From contig CAWUHX010000233.1 of assembly GCA_963922205.1 (NCBI GenBank), positions 186,001 to 250,000 of the forward strand: 64,000 nt of DNA. The letters are read 5' to 3'. The notes beneath the pieces were generated by a model. That model worked only from the letters and a program-made list of their open reading frames with translations, was not told where the DNA came from and searched no databases. Of the stretch, positions 1 through 11,532 are shown one piece after another. Numbering within the stretch: the first letter of the stretch is position 1; the number at the start of each line of letters is the position of its first letter. The position numbers and the translations under genes were made by a program. The stretch is from Romanomermis culicivorax (Eukaryota; Nematoda; Enoplea; Mermithida; Mermithidae).

Positions 1-77
1 AATTTTTTTGAATTCAAAAAAATCAAAATTAAATTCAAAAAAAATTGGGAAAAAAAGTTGAATTGAGCTCTAAACAG

Positions 78-1275
78 TGTCACATTAAACGAATTGGGAG
101 CCATGTCACATTAAGTAGATCTTCTGATCAGTCACATTGATGGGAAAACCCATACCATATCTCGTAGAAAATACGGTCATGCCACTGTGAGTGACATGCT
201 GTGACCCCGTTGGGTGGCTCCATTTGGTATTTCAGTTCAGGAATCTGACCCAGCTAGTACTGGCTATAGGAAGGCGTATAGGGTACTTTGGTGCTGTCCT
301 GGGGTTCTGCTGTAGAGTAATGGACAACGCCACTAGGTCAGCCATGGCAATCCCTGGTCCCATTCAGTATGAAAGATGGACAAGCTCACTCGAGGAATGA
401 GCTGATGTAGGGGACCCGACTGTAAACCAAAATCCCCTTTTTGGCCCTAACCCAAGGGGAACAAGAGCCCTTTTTGACTGAGGGAAAACAGACTTAAGAA
501 AGGGTTCCCCAAAATACACCCTCAACAATAATAATCCCCTGAGAATTCCCTTACCTAGTCCTGCTTCTCAAATTATGATTTGACGAAGGGCGATACGTCC
601 CTGGTTTTCAGGTGGAGATTGGTGAACGGGAGGAACAGTTCACTCAGTTCGGCAACTAGTGAAGGCCGGAGGTCGGGGCGACACTCTTTTGATTCGACGT
701 ATGGGTATGGAGGGGGACCGGGCACAAGGTAGGTGGGTGGTGTTTATGCAAATTCGGGCGATGGAACACAAGGAGGATGCAAATATTCAAATTTATCAAT
801 AATAAGTAAGCGGCAGACGCGGACTAAAAGACAAAGTTTGACGTGAGCACTGAACCCAGAGAATGAGGGAAAAACTAACGAAACAGGCCCTTTTAAGGAC
901 CTCATAGGCCTACAGTATGCCCTGGGTGGAGCTAACCTTGCCCAAGCTAACTTCTGCAGTGGAAGTTGGTGCAGAAGATGCCTATGGTCACATAGACATT
1001 TTCCAGTTCGAATACTTTCAGGGTTGGGGATGAGTTACATCCCCATGCTAAACATATGAACGTCTTTTAATGAGAACTTCCAAACTAGTCATTTTGCATT
1101 GGAAAATGTTGCTAGTTTTTACTGATAAGAGGTGCACGTGATGCTCCAATTAATGCATGTAATGAACAAAACGAAATAGAAGTAAGTAGTATCAAATAAA
1201 GTGTCAAAAAACATAAAATATCAGCATGATAGGAATCAAGTGACATTGGGGGAAAATTGATTGACACGTGACATG
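78..1275 (+). repeat. Dispersed TIR-type repeat, family E, copy 1
   Basis: Begins with GTGTCACATTAA and a nearby CCATGTCACATT block. It shares long stretches with 53085-54520 and with the facing copies at 19181-20668 (minus) and 20685-21870. Shared blocks include a CATGCTGTGACCC block near the start, an AACTTCTGCAG...TGCAGAAG hairpin near 952-977, and GCTAGTTTTTACTGATAAGAGGTGCA near 1110. The only open frames are short and not conserved between copies, so this looks like a non-autonomous element. The right end is placed by a CACGTGAC motif that also occurs at the ends of the other copies. Confidence 0.7.
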
Positions 1276-1500
1276 CAATTTTTCTAAAATTTCAACACTT
1301 TTGTCGAATTTGTTTAAAACATTAAAAAAATTTCTAAGTTGTACATTTTTGTGTTTAAAGTTTTTGAAAAGTTTTTTTTTCAAATTTTCTAAGTTGCTCA
1401 AAGTTTCTTGCTACAGAATATCATTCATTCATTTATTCTTTCATGAAGAATTAGCATGAGATGAGTTCTTCAAACTTTTTTTCAGATAAATGTCTAATTA
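1276..1500. other. AT-rich DNA, no gene seen
   Basis: Short overlapping open frames on both strands are T- or A-run driven and have no recognisable domain. It separates the family E repeat from the tRNA-containing repeat. Confidence 0.5.
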
Positions 1501-1630
1501 TGATGATTTCTCAGGTATATCTCAGATATCTGCCACACTTCGTACTGTTATCTCATATAAAAAATGACCCATCAAGTCAATTTTTAATCTGAATTATAGA
1601 TAGTCGCAGATCTGAGATAAATGTGTAGTG

Positions 1631-1790
1631 ACACGTAATGGGTAAACGCGTTGCCATCGTAACCATCGCCAAACACTGTTCGAAAAATAATGCTCGACCG
1701 GGATTCGAACCCGGGTCTCTGTGACTATAGTGCAGCGTTCTTCCGATTGAACTACCGAGCCAGTGTTTGGATTGCTACGAAGGGGTGATG
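1631..1790. repeat. tRNA-containing repeat flanked by imperfect inverted repeats
   Basis: The left arm TCGTAACCATCGCCAAACACTG-like sequence and the right arm (reverse complement TCGTAGCAATCC-AAACACTG) surround the tRNA-like core. The left arm plus the 3' part of the tRNA is repeated at 54552-54633, so the unit is dispersed. Confidence 0.5.
1691..1761 (-). tRNA. tRNA-like sequence, probably a tRNA-derived pseudogene
   Basis: On the minus strand there is a near-consensus A box (TAGTTCAATCGG) and a perfect B box (GGTTCGAATCC), the internal promoter of RNA polymerase III. A cloverleaf can be drawn. The acceptor stem has six of seven pairs including one G-T, the D stem is GTTC/GAAC, and the T stem CCGGG/CCCGG is perfect. 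The anticodon stem has two mismatches next to the loop CTATAGT, so the formal anticodon would be ATA, which is unusual. Imperfect inverted repeats (CCAAACACTG at 1669 and CAGTGTTTGG at 1761) flank it, and part of the same unit recurs at 54552-54633. This favours a mobile tRNA-derived unit over a functional tRNA gene. Confidence 0.55.
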
Positions 1791-1849
1791 TACGACCGTG
1801 TGACACATGACAGTAGTTATGTCAGATACATATCTGGTCCTCCTATCTG

Positions 1850-4800
1850 AGATATCTTTTTATCTGATATAACCATATGGACTATCCAAGATAAATATGA
1901 AGTTATCTTTCATTGCCTTACATTAATTATGTTGCTTTTATCGCCTATAGAATTTGTGGAATAATGGCGAAGACAAAGAGACAAGAAAGAAAAATCTGCC
2001 GCCAATGAACTCCTTACATGACAACATACTTTTTTTCAGGACAATACCTATTCCAGCTCAGATGTAAGATTATCCAAGATTATTTCCATTTGCATGCAAA
2101 TTATGCAAATTAGCATGAGATAAATTTGTCAAACATCAAATTTTATCAAAAAATGGATTTTGTGCATCTTTTAACATACAATATTTAAAATCAGGGCAAT
2201 ACATGCAAATACCAAAAATGCTTTGAAAACTTTTTCAGTTTTGTGTCAAGCAATTCCCATGATCAAAAGTTAATGAAATAACAATCATTAATTCTTCATA
2301 AAAAGTTCAACTTTTTGTGTCAAGCAATTTTTTTTTGTGTCAAGCGATGGTAATAAATTTTCCAATGATCAAAAATCAATTTTTGAAACAGAAGAAGAAT
2401 CATGGTTTCAAGCATGTAAGTGACTATCTGAAAATATTTGCCGGACAGAAGGTTTGATTTGTCAGTGAACATAATGAATTAATGTTGTATTTGTAATTTA
2501 TCACAGGGCTTTTGGATGAAGGCAGGCAGAAGTTGGGTCCAGGGATCATCCTTAATGTATGTGTTTCCAACCCACGCTTATCTGATTAGATGATTTCTTA
2601 CATCCTCAAACCGCACAGTAGTTTAACCCAAATTAGAAAACGTTTCGTTTCCTTCTTCGTATTGAAATTATTAGAATTTGAATTAGAGTTCAAATTAGAA
2701 AAAATAGAAAAAATAAAATTCAAATTAGAAAATTATTAGAATTCCTAAAAGCCTAAATCAAAAGAGGAGAACTTTGTTCCGGTAATTTTTACCTATCAAA
2801 AATAATACACTCACATACAAGACCAGTGCATTATCAAGAATAAGCAAGAGTTCTGTGTGCTGGAAAAACGTAGCAAAACGCATGGGGACACACACTCGTA
2901 TACAAAAAATATTAATAACAAGAATAATGCGAGACCACTCACCACACGGGTACTGAAACTGAACTACAGTAAGACGCCCTTCGATGGTCCACGTAGCTCA
3001 CTCCATTTCAAGCCTGCTTGCATTTTGGAATATTGGACAAACTTTTTCGAAACACCTACGAATTGGTGGGAACACACTAGAACACTAAAATTCAAAAACT
3101 AGGCGAGCAACTAAGACTTTGGATCTTTCAACTGGCTAGAATTTCTTACAGTCAAAATGTTTTAATCACAGCAAAGTGAAAATTTTTATGAAGATTGCAG
3201 AAAAAATTTGGGAAAATGACCAAGAAAAATGTCAGTTTTCATCAAATTTGTGAAAAATCAGTAGAGTATCCAAGATTTATCTATAATATATTGATAATTA
3301 GAACCTATTAGCTAGCACTAACTACAATGACCTTTTCTAACTGCGCATTAGAATAATATGAAAAATTATAAATAAATTGATAAGCAGCACGAAGCGCCAG
3401 GAAATTTTCAATTTTTTTCATTTTAGAATGCATAAAAATGTGTCACGAGGAGTGAAAAAACTGTAAAGTTATGAAAAATTATGTACATTTTCTGCAAATT
3501 CTAGCATGTGTTCCCCCAAAAAATTCCAGTTAAAACCTGTCTTTGTACAGCTATTTTTCGTTTGTTGAAATTACGAGTTTTATGCACTCAAGCACCTTTT
3601 TATTGTAATTATGCACACTTCAACAGAAACAGTGGCGACATCTCAAAAACACTAATTATTTACACTTGCGTAACAGGGCTAATTGTGGCGTTCTGTGGAT
3701 TTCAGAACCTACAGTAATTCAAGTCTTGTCCGCCCCGACCTCTGTGGGTGTTTTTCATGTCTGAAATGTGGGTCAAGTGGGTCTGAAACGGAGGAGAAGA
3801 CCCTGTTTTTGGAAAATTACCAGTCTTTGGTTTTTCGTGTCGACCTCAGCAGTTGAATCTCGCGCCGGTTTTCATCGATAATTTTTCCTTACGAGAATCG
3901 TCCCGCATCTGGACCGTTATTTTGTTTTGTGCATTTTCACGCCAGTTTCACATTGCCTTTTTTCGCACCAGTTTTATGTTTCGTATCGAATCAACATGAA
4001 TTTCATATTTGTACGAAGACTGTAAGTTATAAATTAGTTAAATCGAAAAGTCAACTTCCCTAAGTACGTATCAATCTTACAGTAGCTTGACCTGTAGCAC
4101 CAGTACCCTTGACTTAACACTGACAAATGCATCTCCGGATAGAAAACCATATAACCTGATCGAAAGACAAGTCAGGCCTCAAGGTGCACTGTGCAACTTG
4201 GCCGAAAAAATTTGGTTGCTGTGTGCAAAAAAACGCTGACTACGTCCTAATTAAATTTATACCATACATGCAGAAAATTTGACGGCAATGTAGTCAGTGT
4301 CCCAAACGAACCAGTGTGTAAGGCATAATAGGAATTTCCTATAGCTTAAAATAATGACACTGCCGATAAGATTAATACTTATAGCTGCCATTTTAAGGCG
4401 CCCTTTCTGGTCTTAGATGATACAGGGAGCTTGCAGCCGTTTTTTACACAGTTATTTTGATGTATCAAACATTTTAGAGAATTAAACCTGAAAAAACCAT
4501 AGAAAATAAAACATTAAAAAAGCAAAATGTCGAAATTTCAAAAGTTTGATTTTTGCCAACCCTGAATACCAATTAAAACACGAGATAGTAGGTTTAAGAT
4601 GATGAAAACTATTATAGAATAAGTGAAGGTAGACATGATAAAAGCAGCACCTGAGCTTGGTAATAAATAATAATGATTATTAAAATTAAAATTTTGAGAT
4701 TTGGATCTCCTAAAATGCACCAAAATGCATCTTCTCAATATGAAAATCCCAAATTTTTCTTGCACATTTGTGGAAAGACCTGAAAATTTTTTTCCACTTT

Positions 4801-5300
4801 ATAGTACAAATGTGGAAAAAAACAGTGTTTCATCTTCGTCACACTGTTTTTTTTTCTTCGCAAAATCGGCCTTTTTGCGATAAAAATTGGGTCCTAGGCC
4901 ATCCCACTGTCAGCTTTTTCACCTTAATAATGCTAATCTGCATTGTCTCCAAGTTTCCATGTTTCACATAATATATAGCGAAAACCCGAAAACCCATCCA
5001 TTTTTTGCACCCACAAAAACCCAAAATTCCATTCCGTGCCAGCCCCAAGTATTGTGTAGAGTTAGAGCTTGCAAAATTTGGTGGGGCACGAAATTTTTTT
5101 TATGCTTCTATTAGATTCAGGATGTTGAGAAACGTCAAAAAAACACATTTTCAATGCTTTAGTATCAAGTTTTCTGCACCAAATTAACCTATCAAGCACT
5201 AAATTGCACTAAATATAGCTTTTTGCTAAATATTACACCTGTTGTAGTGTGTTTACGCCGATTTTTCAGGATTTTCTAAATAATTTGTCAATTTCGTAAA
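1850..5300. other. Unassigned AT-rich interval
   Basis: About 3.4 kb with no open frame that looks like conserved protein and no clear repeat boundary. Open frames (for example near 2857-3102 and 3508-3717) are short and lack domains or consistent splice contexts. I see no tRNA or rRNA. Confidence 0.4.
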
Positions 5301-5301
5301 A

Positions 5302-5382
5302 ATGCCTGCAAGTACAACACATCGACCATGCCCGACCTGGCCCAGTGCGACAGTAACTGTAGAAGATGAATTTTGTGAATTA
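5302..5382 (+). CDS. Weak candidate first exon, 27 codons
   Basis: An ATG about 30 bases after a TTTTTCAG acceptor-like site opens 27 codons rich in Pro/Thr and ending in an acidic stretch, followed directly by a good donor GTGAGT. This could be a trans-spliced first exon. No downstream exon is recognisable before the retrotransposon tail, so this may be an orphan or chance exon. Confidence 0.2.
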
Positions 5383-5499
5383 GTGAGTGTATATTATTGA
5401 TTATTCTGGTGCACCTCGCCTCTTATATCATAACTATTATTTCGCCTGTACATTATTCACCTTGCCTATATATTAATAAGACATCAGATTTTTGGAAGG

Positions 5500-5747
5500 G
5501 GCGATTTATAGGTAAGTTTTATAAATAAATGTTTAATTGGAAAAGCATTTTATTTGTGTCCATAACTGTGTTACCTTGTCTGACTAGTTTTAGTCAGGCA
5601 TTTCTTGGGAAGGTAGTATTCTGTTCTTGACTTCTCGCCCCTCAGTGAGGAGTCATTTCGAGGTTTAGGGCAGGCGCAGGGAAGGACTGACGTTAAGGTC
5701 AATCCCTGACTATCTCTCCTGCATAACAATTCTGCTTGAGAATTTTA
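5500..5747 (-). repeat. Putative 3' LTR / 3' tail of the retrotransposon
   Basis: Lies directly downstream (minus strand) of the purine tract. It contains an AATAAAA polyadenylation signal near 5540-5548 and a small hairpin CTGACTA-GTTT-TAGTCAG near 5580. The outer boundary cannot be fixed because no 5' LTR partner exists in the window. Confidence 0.45.
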
Positions 5748-5760
5748 CCCTTCTTCCTCC
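5748..5760 (-). promoter_or_regulatory. Polypurine tract (plus-strand primer candidate)
   Basis: The minus strand reads GGAGGAAGAAGGG just before the putative 3' LTR, the place where LTR elements prime plus-strand DNA synthesis. Boundaries are by eye. Confidence 0.5.
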
Positions 5761-5935
5761 GACCCCAGGGATCAACGAGGCAAGAAATCGGCCAGAGCTG
5801 CCCAAAGATGAATCCAAATTTTTCAAATACAACACACTGAATTGAGCAGGAATCAAGTTCAAACTCGTCTCGCCTTAACTTTTTTTGCGTATTTACTGTA
5901 TAATATTTCTGGTGGTCTGTTCAAGCTACTAATTT

Positions 5936-6367
5936 TTACTGAATTTGCAACGCGTCTTTGTAGAAACCCGTTGAATGCACGTGGCGTGTCTGCTTGCTTT
6001 GAGTACAGTGCGGCGGTACATCATCGCGACGTTCTTGTTGACGGCTCTCGCGGGTAGTGGTTTGGATCTGCTGAGTGTCTCTATGGTGGCGATCATCACG
6101 AGAGTGAGACTCGTGACGTGAACGGTGACTATCAGTTTGACGAGCAGGTGGCGGTTTCCTTGCCGGCGCTGCTGTTTTGGTTGTCATAATTTGGGGTTTT
6201 GGCATCGAAGTGGCCTGCGAAGATCTTTCAGCTTCTTCACGGGCTTTCTGTTTATCGCGCTGTTCGCGGCGACGGGTTGTACATTCGCTGGGCGTTTTGC
6301 CGCACTCAGCACGGGAGGTGCTGGGTGGCGGCATACGCCTTGTGCTCGGTTCGTCCGTTGTTCGCAT
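5936..6367 (-). pseudogene. Basic C-terminal tail of retrotransposon ORF3
   Basis: Open frame of 143 codons in the same frame as 6380-6631, from which it is separated by a single TGA (6380-6382). It is rich in Arg, His, Ser and Gln, with runs such as [18 protein letters not shown] and SRDDRHHRD, as expected for a nucleic-acid binding tail. It is the last coding part before the 3' tail. No known domain is recognised. Confidence 0.5.
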
Positions 6368-8609
6368 TTTGTGGGATTTTCAGTACGCCGATTCTTCTTG
6401 AAGGTGTTGTTTGCGCTTCATGGAGTGTTCGTAACGGCCGGGTTTTCGGATAGGATTTCCATGGCGATCTAGAGCCGGGGTGGACGTGCTGGGGGCCTGA
6501 GGGGTTTGAACATCCACAGGTGCTGTCGGCGGCACTAGAGTCGCGGGTTGAGGCGGTTGCGACGCCGGTGGGGGCTGTGAAACGATCCGCGGTGGTAGAG
6601 GAACCTGCTGTTGCACGGTTGATTGAACCATCCGGAGCCGGTGGAGCGACTTGCAGAGCCAGGGCGATCAACGACGGTGGAGGCAACAAAATGCGTTGTA
6701 TTTCTTCTTTTAGCGCTGCGGGGTAGTCTTTCCAATGGTGTTCCGGGAACAACATTCCCGGCGGCGGTGGCGGAAAGTGATACGCAGTGAGCGCTGCGAC
6801 CAAGGCCTCGTATTGAGTGGCTGAAATGATTTGTTGCGAAAAACGTACAGGAGCACTATACCTGGCAGCGGCAATGGTGGCAATTATTGGAGGTCCCGGC
6901 AAGACTGCCAGTGTCGCCAAATAAATTTGCGGGTCCACGGCGGGCACCGTGGTTGGTATCGTAGCAGCGGGTTCTATAGGGGCAACGTCCATAGACGTGG
7001 ATTGATCTGTGGTGCTTTCTTCGGGTATATCCATCAACATTTGATCTGAAGTCATGGTTTCGGAATCGATCGCGGCCGGTTGGATGGGGGTAGATTCGTC
7101 CATCGGTGCCAGGGCAATAGTTGAAATTTCATCGAGCGTGAGTTTCAAGAAATTGGTGATTTGTGTAGTGGTAGGGGTGATGTCGGAAGGTGCGGCAGGT
7201 ATAGGAAGGGCCGACACATCGGTTGATGGCGGCAGCTTCGCTATGTTGAGATCGAAAACTGGCGTATCGAGCAGCTCGTCATCGGCGGGTTCAACTTCAA
7301 CATCGATGGGGCGTTCGAGCAGTTCCTCAGCGGTGAGCATGTGCGCCGAAGCCGTAGTCGGCATGGGGTATGTGCACACCGGCGTGGGGAACAAAAATCG
7401 GTTTTGAAAGTCGATGATTGTGATAAACGATGAGTAAAAGTGAAAAAGGCTGTGTGGATTGGCTGTGTAGTCAGATTCATCGATTTCGATTTCTTCAACA
7501 GATGTTTCCATATGGAATTCCTCGTCGAATATGATTGGGTGTAGCGCGAATCGATTGCAGATATACGTTCCGGGGTTGGTGGCAAAAGAGGGTTCGCGTT
7601 TGAGGATGCGATTCATCCAATTGGTAAGGCACGATTTGAGGTTGCCGTCGGTGCGGTACCACATACATTCGTAGAATGCGGCGCGTATTTCTGGTGTCAT
7701 TGTTTGGCCATGGCGGAGCAGCAAATCATTGACAGAGGCGTATTCTTCGGCTGAGCACGGCGATGCGAGAAGCGCGGCCAATGGCATAAAAGTGGTTAGC
7801 TGTCGGAACCAATCTCCGTCCACCTGTAAAAAACTAAGAATGGTGGAGGGGTGATAACGATAATGGGTACCATAATAGGTGCGCTCGCGCAAGGGCTGAT
7901 TGGCAGCAACGCGTTCGATCCAGACATCGTCAACCTCCTGACGGAGCGGTGGTAACGCAGGGTCTTCGTATTGCATTCGATCTCGAACAGCCAATTTGTA
8001 TATCGGGGAAACTGGAAAGTTGAGCAGCTCGATAATCCAATCAGTTAAGTTACTCTTCATGGCCGAGGTAACGGCTGCTTGAAGGCGTTTGGGGTCGTCA
8101 AACATTGATCGCGGTCTGAGAGCCAGATCCTCGTCGTCGGAGACGTCCGGTGATTTGTTCCACTCGTCTTTTTGTTTCTTCTTCTTTTTCTTTGGCACTT
8201 TCGGGGCGGTGAGCAGTTTCGGATGAGTTGTATGCGTCAAAACTTTGACGTCTCGAAAACTGTTGGTTACCGTCCCTAAACAAAAAGACCGACCGTGGTT
8301 GGACGCTGTGCAATTGTACATGAAAAATTTATAAGCTGAGAGAACTTCGTCTCGCATAATTGCGGGCAAGGCGATTTGCGATATCGTAGGATATACTCGA
8401 TCGGCGTAGTCGGGGGGGTAAAGCATCCGACAACGTGACGTTGTGAAAAGCAGCGATAACGGATTTGGTGAGGTGGTCGATTTCGGCGGCATCCAGCGAG
8501 TCATGGGGGAACAACACGGGGGCGTTGTAAACCTCGGAGATGAAGCCATAGCGACCAAAAGCCAAAAACAACAATAGCGGGTAGTAAGCGTTGAGGGCCG
8601 CATAGGCAA
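6306..8609 (-). pseudogene. Retrotransposon ORF3, middle and C-terminal part
   Basis: A long minus-strand frame. Codons before about 8420 are a shadow of the upstream frame, and the real coding begins at the shift in the G7 run (8412-8418). It then reads as a coherent protein. A lysine-rich nuclear-localisation-like run ([12 protein letters not shown]) comes first, followed by an acidic [10 protein letters not shown] segment, a globular-looking Trp/Tyr-rich region (about 8040-7400), an acidic/Pro/Thr linker (about 7400-6900), and a region ending in Pro-rich repeats. Near 6635 coding sense moves to the frame of 6380-6631, leaving the end of this frame as shadow. No match to gag, pol or a classical envelope is evident: no signal peptide, furin-type site or C-terminal anchor. 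Confidence 0.6.
6380..6631 (-). pseudogene. Pro/Gln-rich segment of ORF3 after a frameshift
   Basis: Continuation of ORF3 in another frame, with Pro/Gln-rich sequence (for example [17 protein letters not shown]) followed by a basic stretch ([14 protein letters not shown]). It ends at TGA 6380-6382, after which the same frame reopens into 5936-6367. Confidence 0.5.
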
Positions 8610-9360
8610 GGACGTCGAATTGCAAGAACGACGTCGTTGGATTGTTGATGAAACCCAGGGCTACTGGGAAGCGTAGCATGAGTTTGGAAACGTCCAGCGC
8701 CCACATAGCGGAAACGGTAGCTTTCAGCGTACGTTTTTCGGGAAAGAAACCAATTCGTCCCGCCAGCTCGTATAGCGGTGGGGATATGTCGATACTTCGG
8801 ATAACGTGGTACGCGTCGAAATGGATGGCTTTTACAACGGGGTATTTGTTCTTCTTTTGCCAATCGGTCCGGAATTGGGTACCCAGAAGAGCGTATATTC
8901 CAGCCCAGTCATCGGCTCCATCGAAGGAAACTACGATGGTGTGTTTGCCGTCGACTAGGGAGAATAGTGCGCTCCAATCTTCCGGGATAGCGGTGAACGT
9001 TTCAAAAACAAACATCGTGCCGTTCGGGTACGCGAGTTGAACGTACCGAGGATAGCTAGGCGCCGTGGAGTTGGCTGGCATGGGCACGGTAAACTGGAAG
9101 TTCTTCATGTCGGCGGCCATGATTGATTCTGTGCTGAAACCGATGAGCGTATAGCCGCGGAAGTTTGGTGTGGGTTGGGCGGCCAAGGCCTGCCCCAAAC
9201 TTCCAGGTGAGAGGAATATTGATGGCGGCAATACATTCAGGGGTCGTGCGTACATAGAGATGTACCACGATTCCAAGTCGGCGACGCGGATCAAGCGTTT
9301 GACGTTGTTCTGTAAACAAGAGCAAGCGTGATATTTAACATGTGACACATGGGGCACCAA
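8329..9360 (-). pseudogene. Retrotransposon ORF3 with a DEDDy 3'-5' exonuclease-like domain
   Basis: The frame is open from 9360, but coding similarity begins after an acceptor-like TTTACAG ending at 9312. Residues about 69-270 (nucleotides 9156-8551) follow the pattern of WRN/Mut-7-type exonuclease domains. They show GFSTES where family members have GFDxEW (Exo I), a QLAYPNGTMFVF strand, SFDGADDW at Exo II, and [13 protein letters not shown] where the family has YAAxDAY (Exo III). Of the four metal-binding acids, the first Asp is Ser and the last is Asn, while the Exo I Glu, the Exo II Asp and the Exo III Tyr remain. I infer an inactive or RNA/DNA-binding fold. The end of this frame (after about 8415) is shadow; coding continues in the next frame after the G7 run. 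Confidence 0.55.
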
Positions 9361-9869
9361 ATCGAGGGAGCGAAATGGTGGCGAAAGGATGATTTTAACG
9401 TTAAACCAAGAGAAGGGTGTAGCGTTGCTTTCGATTGGTTAGGAGGAAACACACTCTCGAGAGACGGTGGCTTGGGCGGCGATGTCACTTTGATGGGTGC
9501 ATCTTGACAACTGGATCGGGCTACGATAGCGAGATAACGAGAGTTGTCGAATGCGGGAATCAAAGCAGCAGCCGGTTGTGGACGAGGGGGGGCCACAACT
9601 TGATGATGACGGGATCGCGGCGGCTGACCATGGGTTTCTGGCGCGGAGCTACAGAGTGGGGGTGCCCATGGGGTCCCAAGCAACAAGCATGCAAGAAAAG
9701 CAGCAAAAGAAGCGTAAAACATAAAAGTACCATCGCAGGCGAAGCTTAGATCGTTTTGGTGAGGCTGCTGCTCGGCCCAACGTACATATCGTTCGTTGAC
9801 ATTGATGGATTCATGGTACGGTGGGGGCTCGTCGGCTGTGGAGCTGGATCCGGTCGACGGAGTCGTCAT
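9291..9869 (-). pseudogene. N-terminal part of retrotransposon ORF3
   Basis: ATG at 9867-9869 opens an ORF beginning MTTPSTG with a PPPY late-domain-like motif (DEPPPYHES) and one hydrophobic stretch (FMFYASFAAFLACLLL) that could cross a membrane, then a Pro-rich region. The frame is open about 60 codons further upstream, but that part is hydrophobic AT-rich sequence unlike the rest. The switch to the next frame lies between about 9450 and 9311, either by a decayed indel or by a small intron with a TTTACAG acceptor. I do not recognise a homologue. Confidence 0.5.
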
Positions 9870-10055
9870 GTTGAAAAATAAATTTTGAAGAGCGGCTGGA
9901 AAATGCGACCATTGCGGATGAAAGCAAAAAGTAGAAATGAAATAGTAAAAGAATAAGCTGCTGAAAGGTGAAGAAAGTGTAAAGTAAGAAAATGCAACAC
10001 TATAGTTATGAAAAAGCAACACAAACACCAATATGTTAATGGGGACTAAAATCAA

Positions 10056-10382
10056 CCTTTCCCATTAGTCTTATGAGAGTGATAGCGGCCAGGGTCGGGC
10101 GGAAATAAACCGAATGGCCTCGCGCTGAACAGAACCTAACATTAAAGAAGAAACCCCCTCCTATTGCAAAAGTGTGGGGACCAGGGCAAAGTGTAATGTG
10201 GTGGTGTAAAATCGGTCAAATTTTCAGGTAGTAGATGGTGCGAATAGGAGTGTTTTGCAGAGACATGGTCTGCATCCTTGCTCATCAACGAGGTGGCCAT
10301 GATCTAAATTATACAAACGTGAAGATTATTTACAATGCAGCGTGATGAGCCCTGTATCACAAAAGAAAAATTTCAAAGCAAA
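10056..10382. other. Spacer between pol and ORF3
   Basis: About 330 bases between the pol terminator (10383-10385) and the upstream reach of ORF3. No open coding in continuity with either. It may hold the leader of ORF3. Confidence 0.4.
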
Positions 10383-11514
10383 CTATTGTCGGTGTGAAGT
10401 GTGGGGCATGCATGGTCCACCTTCTTTGTTTTCAAACGCGTCTTTTGCGGGTTGCGGAACGAACGGTTTCAAATGCGTTATGGAGACAGTTTGCGGGCGG
10501 CCGGGCGCATTGAGTGAGTCGATAGTGACAACGTTTTCGGCTGCGCGAGAGGCGTCCGTGATGAGAAAAGGTCCGATGAAGTCGGGTTGGATTTAGTTAG
10601 CTTTGCATGTATTGGTTAAAAGAACAAGGTCGTTGACGGCGAAGTCATGTTTTCGAGCTTTGCAATCAAAGTATTCTTTGCTGATGGCGGCTGCTGCATC
10701 GAGGTTAGCTTTAATTTTTTCGTGCATCTTGAGTTGCGCTTGCATAAGAATATGCTGATAAGCGTCATAGTTCAATGGCAATGAGTCTGCGGGCGCAATC
10801 GTAGTCGAAGGCCATGCGCGGCTCATATCCTCGTAATAAACTGAATGGCGAATGGCGTGTAGCTGTGTGCCGCGTGGCGTTATAGGCGAACACGGCGTAT
10901 GGTAAGTAACGTTCCCAGTTGTCTGGATCATTGGCGGTAAACTTTTTCAGTTGGGCGATCAATGTCTGATTGAAACGCTCGACCATTCCGTTGCACTGGG
11001 GGTGGTATGCTGTCATTTTAACCTTGCGGATTTTGAGAAGCTCGCAGATATCTTGCATAAGCTTTGACGTAAAGCATCCACCTTGATCGGAGAGGAGGAC
11101 AAGTGGGCTACCGTGTGTGAGGACGACATTGTTGATGAAACATTCCACGATTGTTGAGGCCTTTTGATCCGGTATCGGGTGCGTGGACACGAATTTCGTG
11201 AAATAATCCTGAAAAACAATAACGTAAGGACGTTTTTCACCTACTGGCGAAATGTTGACGATATCGGTCGCCACAATCTCAAAAGGGTGTTTGGGTTGAA
11301 TCGGCAACAGTGGCGGAGGCGGTGATGTACGCGGCGTTGTTAATTGGCAAATTTTGCAAGTTTTGATCCAGTCTCGTATGTTTTCCTCCATGCGGGGCCA
11401 CCAAAAATGAGCTTTGATGGCTGCTAGCATGCGGTTGGAGCCTTGGTGGTTCGAAATTTTCGTGCCGTGGAATTGATGAAGGGTTTGGTCGACCATGGAT
11501 GCGGGGATGACCAA
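10383..11514 (-). pseudogene. Retrotransposon integrase (broken)
   Basis: Inserts retroelement cDNA into the host genome. An N-terminal zinc-binding region ends in KTCKICQ. The core shows all three catalytic acids: VATDIV, LSDQGG and MVERFN. This is followed by a C-terminal region with KARKHDFAVNDLVLL. The frame opens with TTG after the TAG at 11533-11535 and is in phase with the upstream pol frame. A frameshift lies near 10800, inside the stretch after [12 protein letters not shown] at 10593-10595 interrupts the last part, which then stays open to TAG 10383-10385. Catalytic residues are preserved but the chain is broken. Confidence 0.85.
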
Positions 11515-11532
11515 TTGCTTGACATCTTTAGT

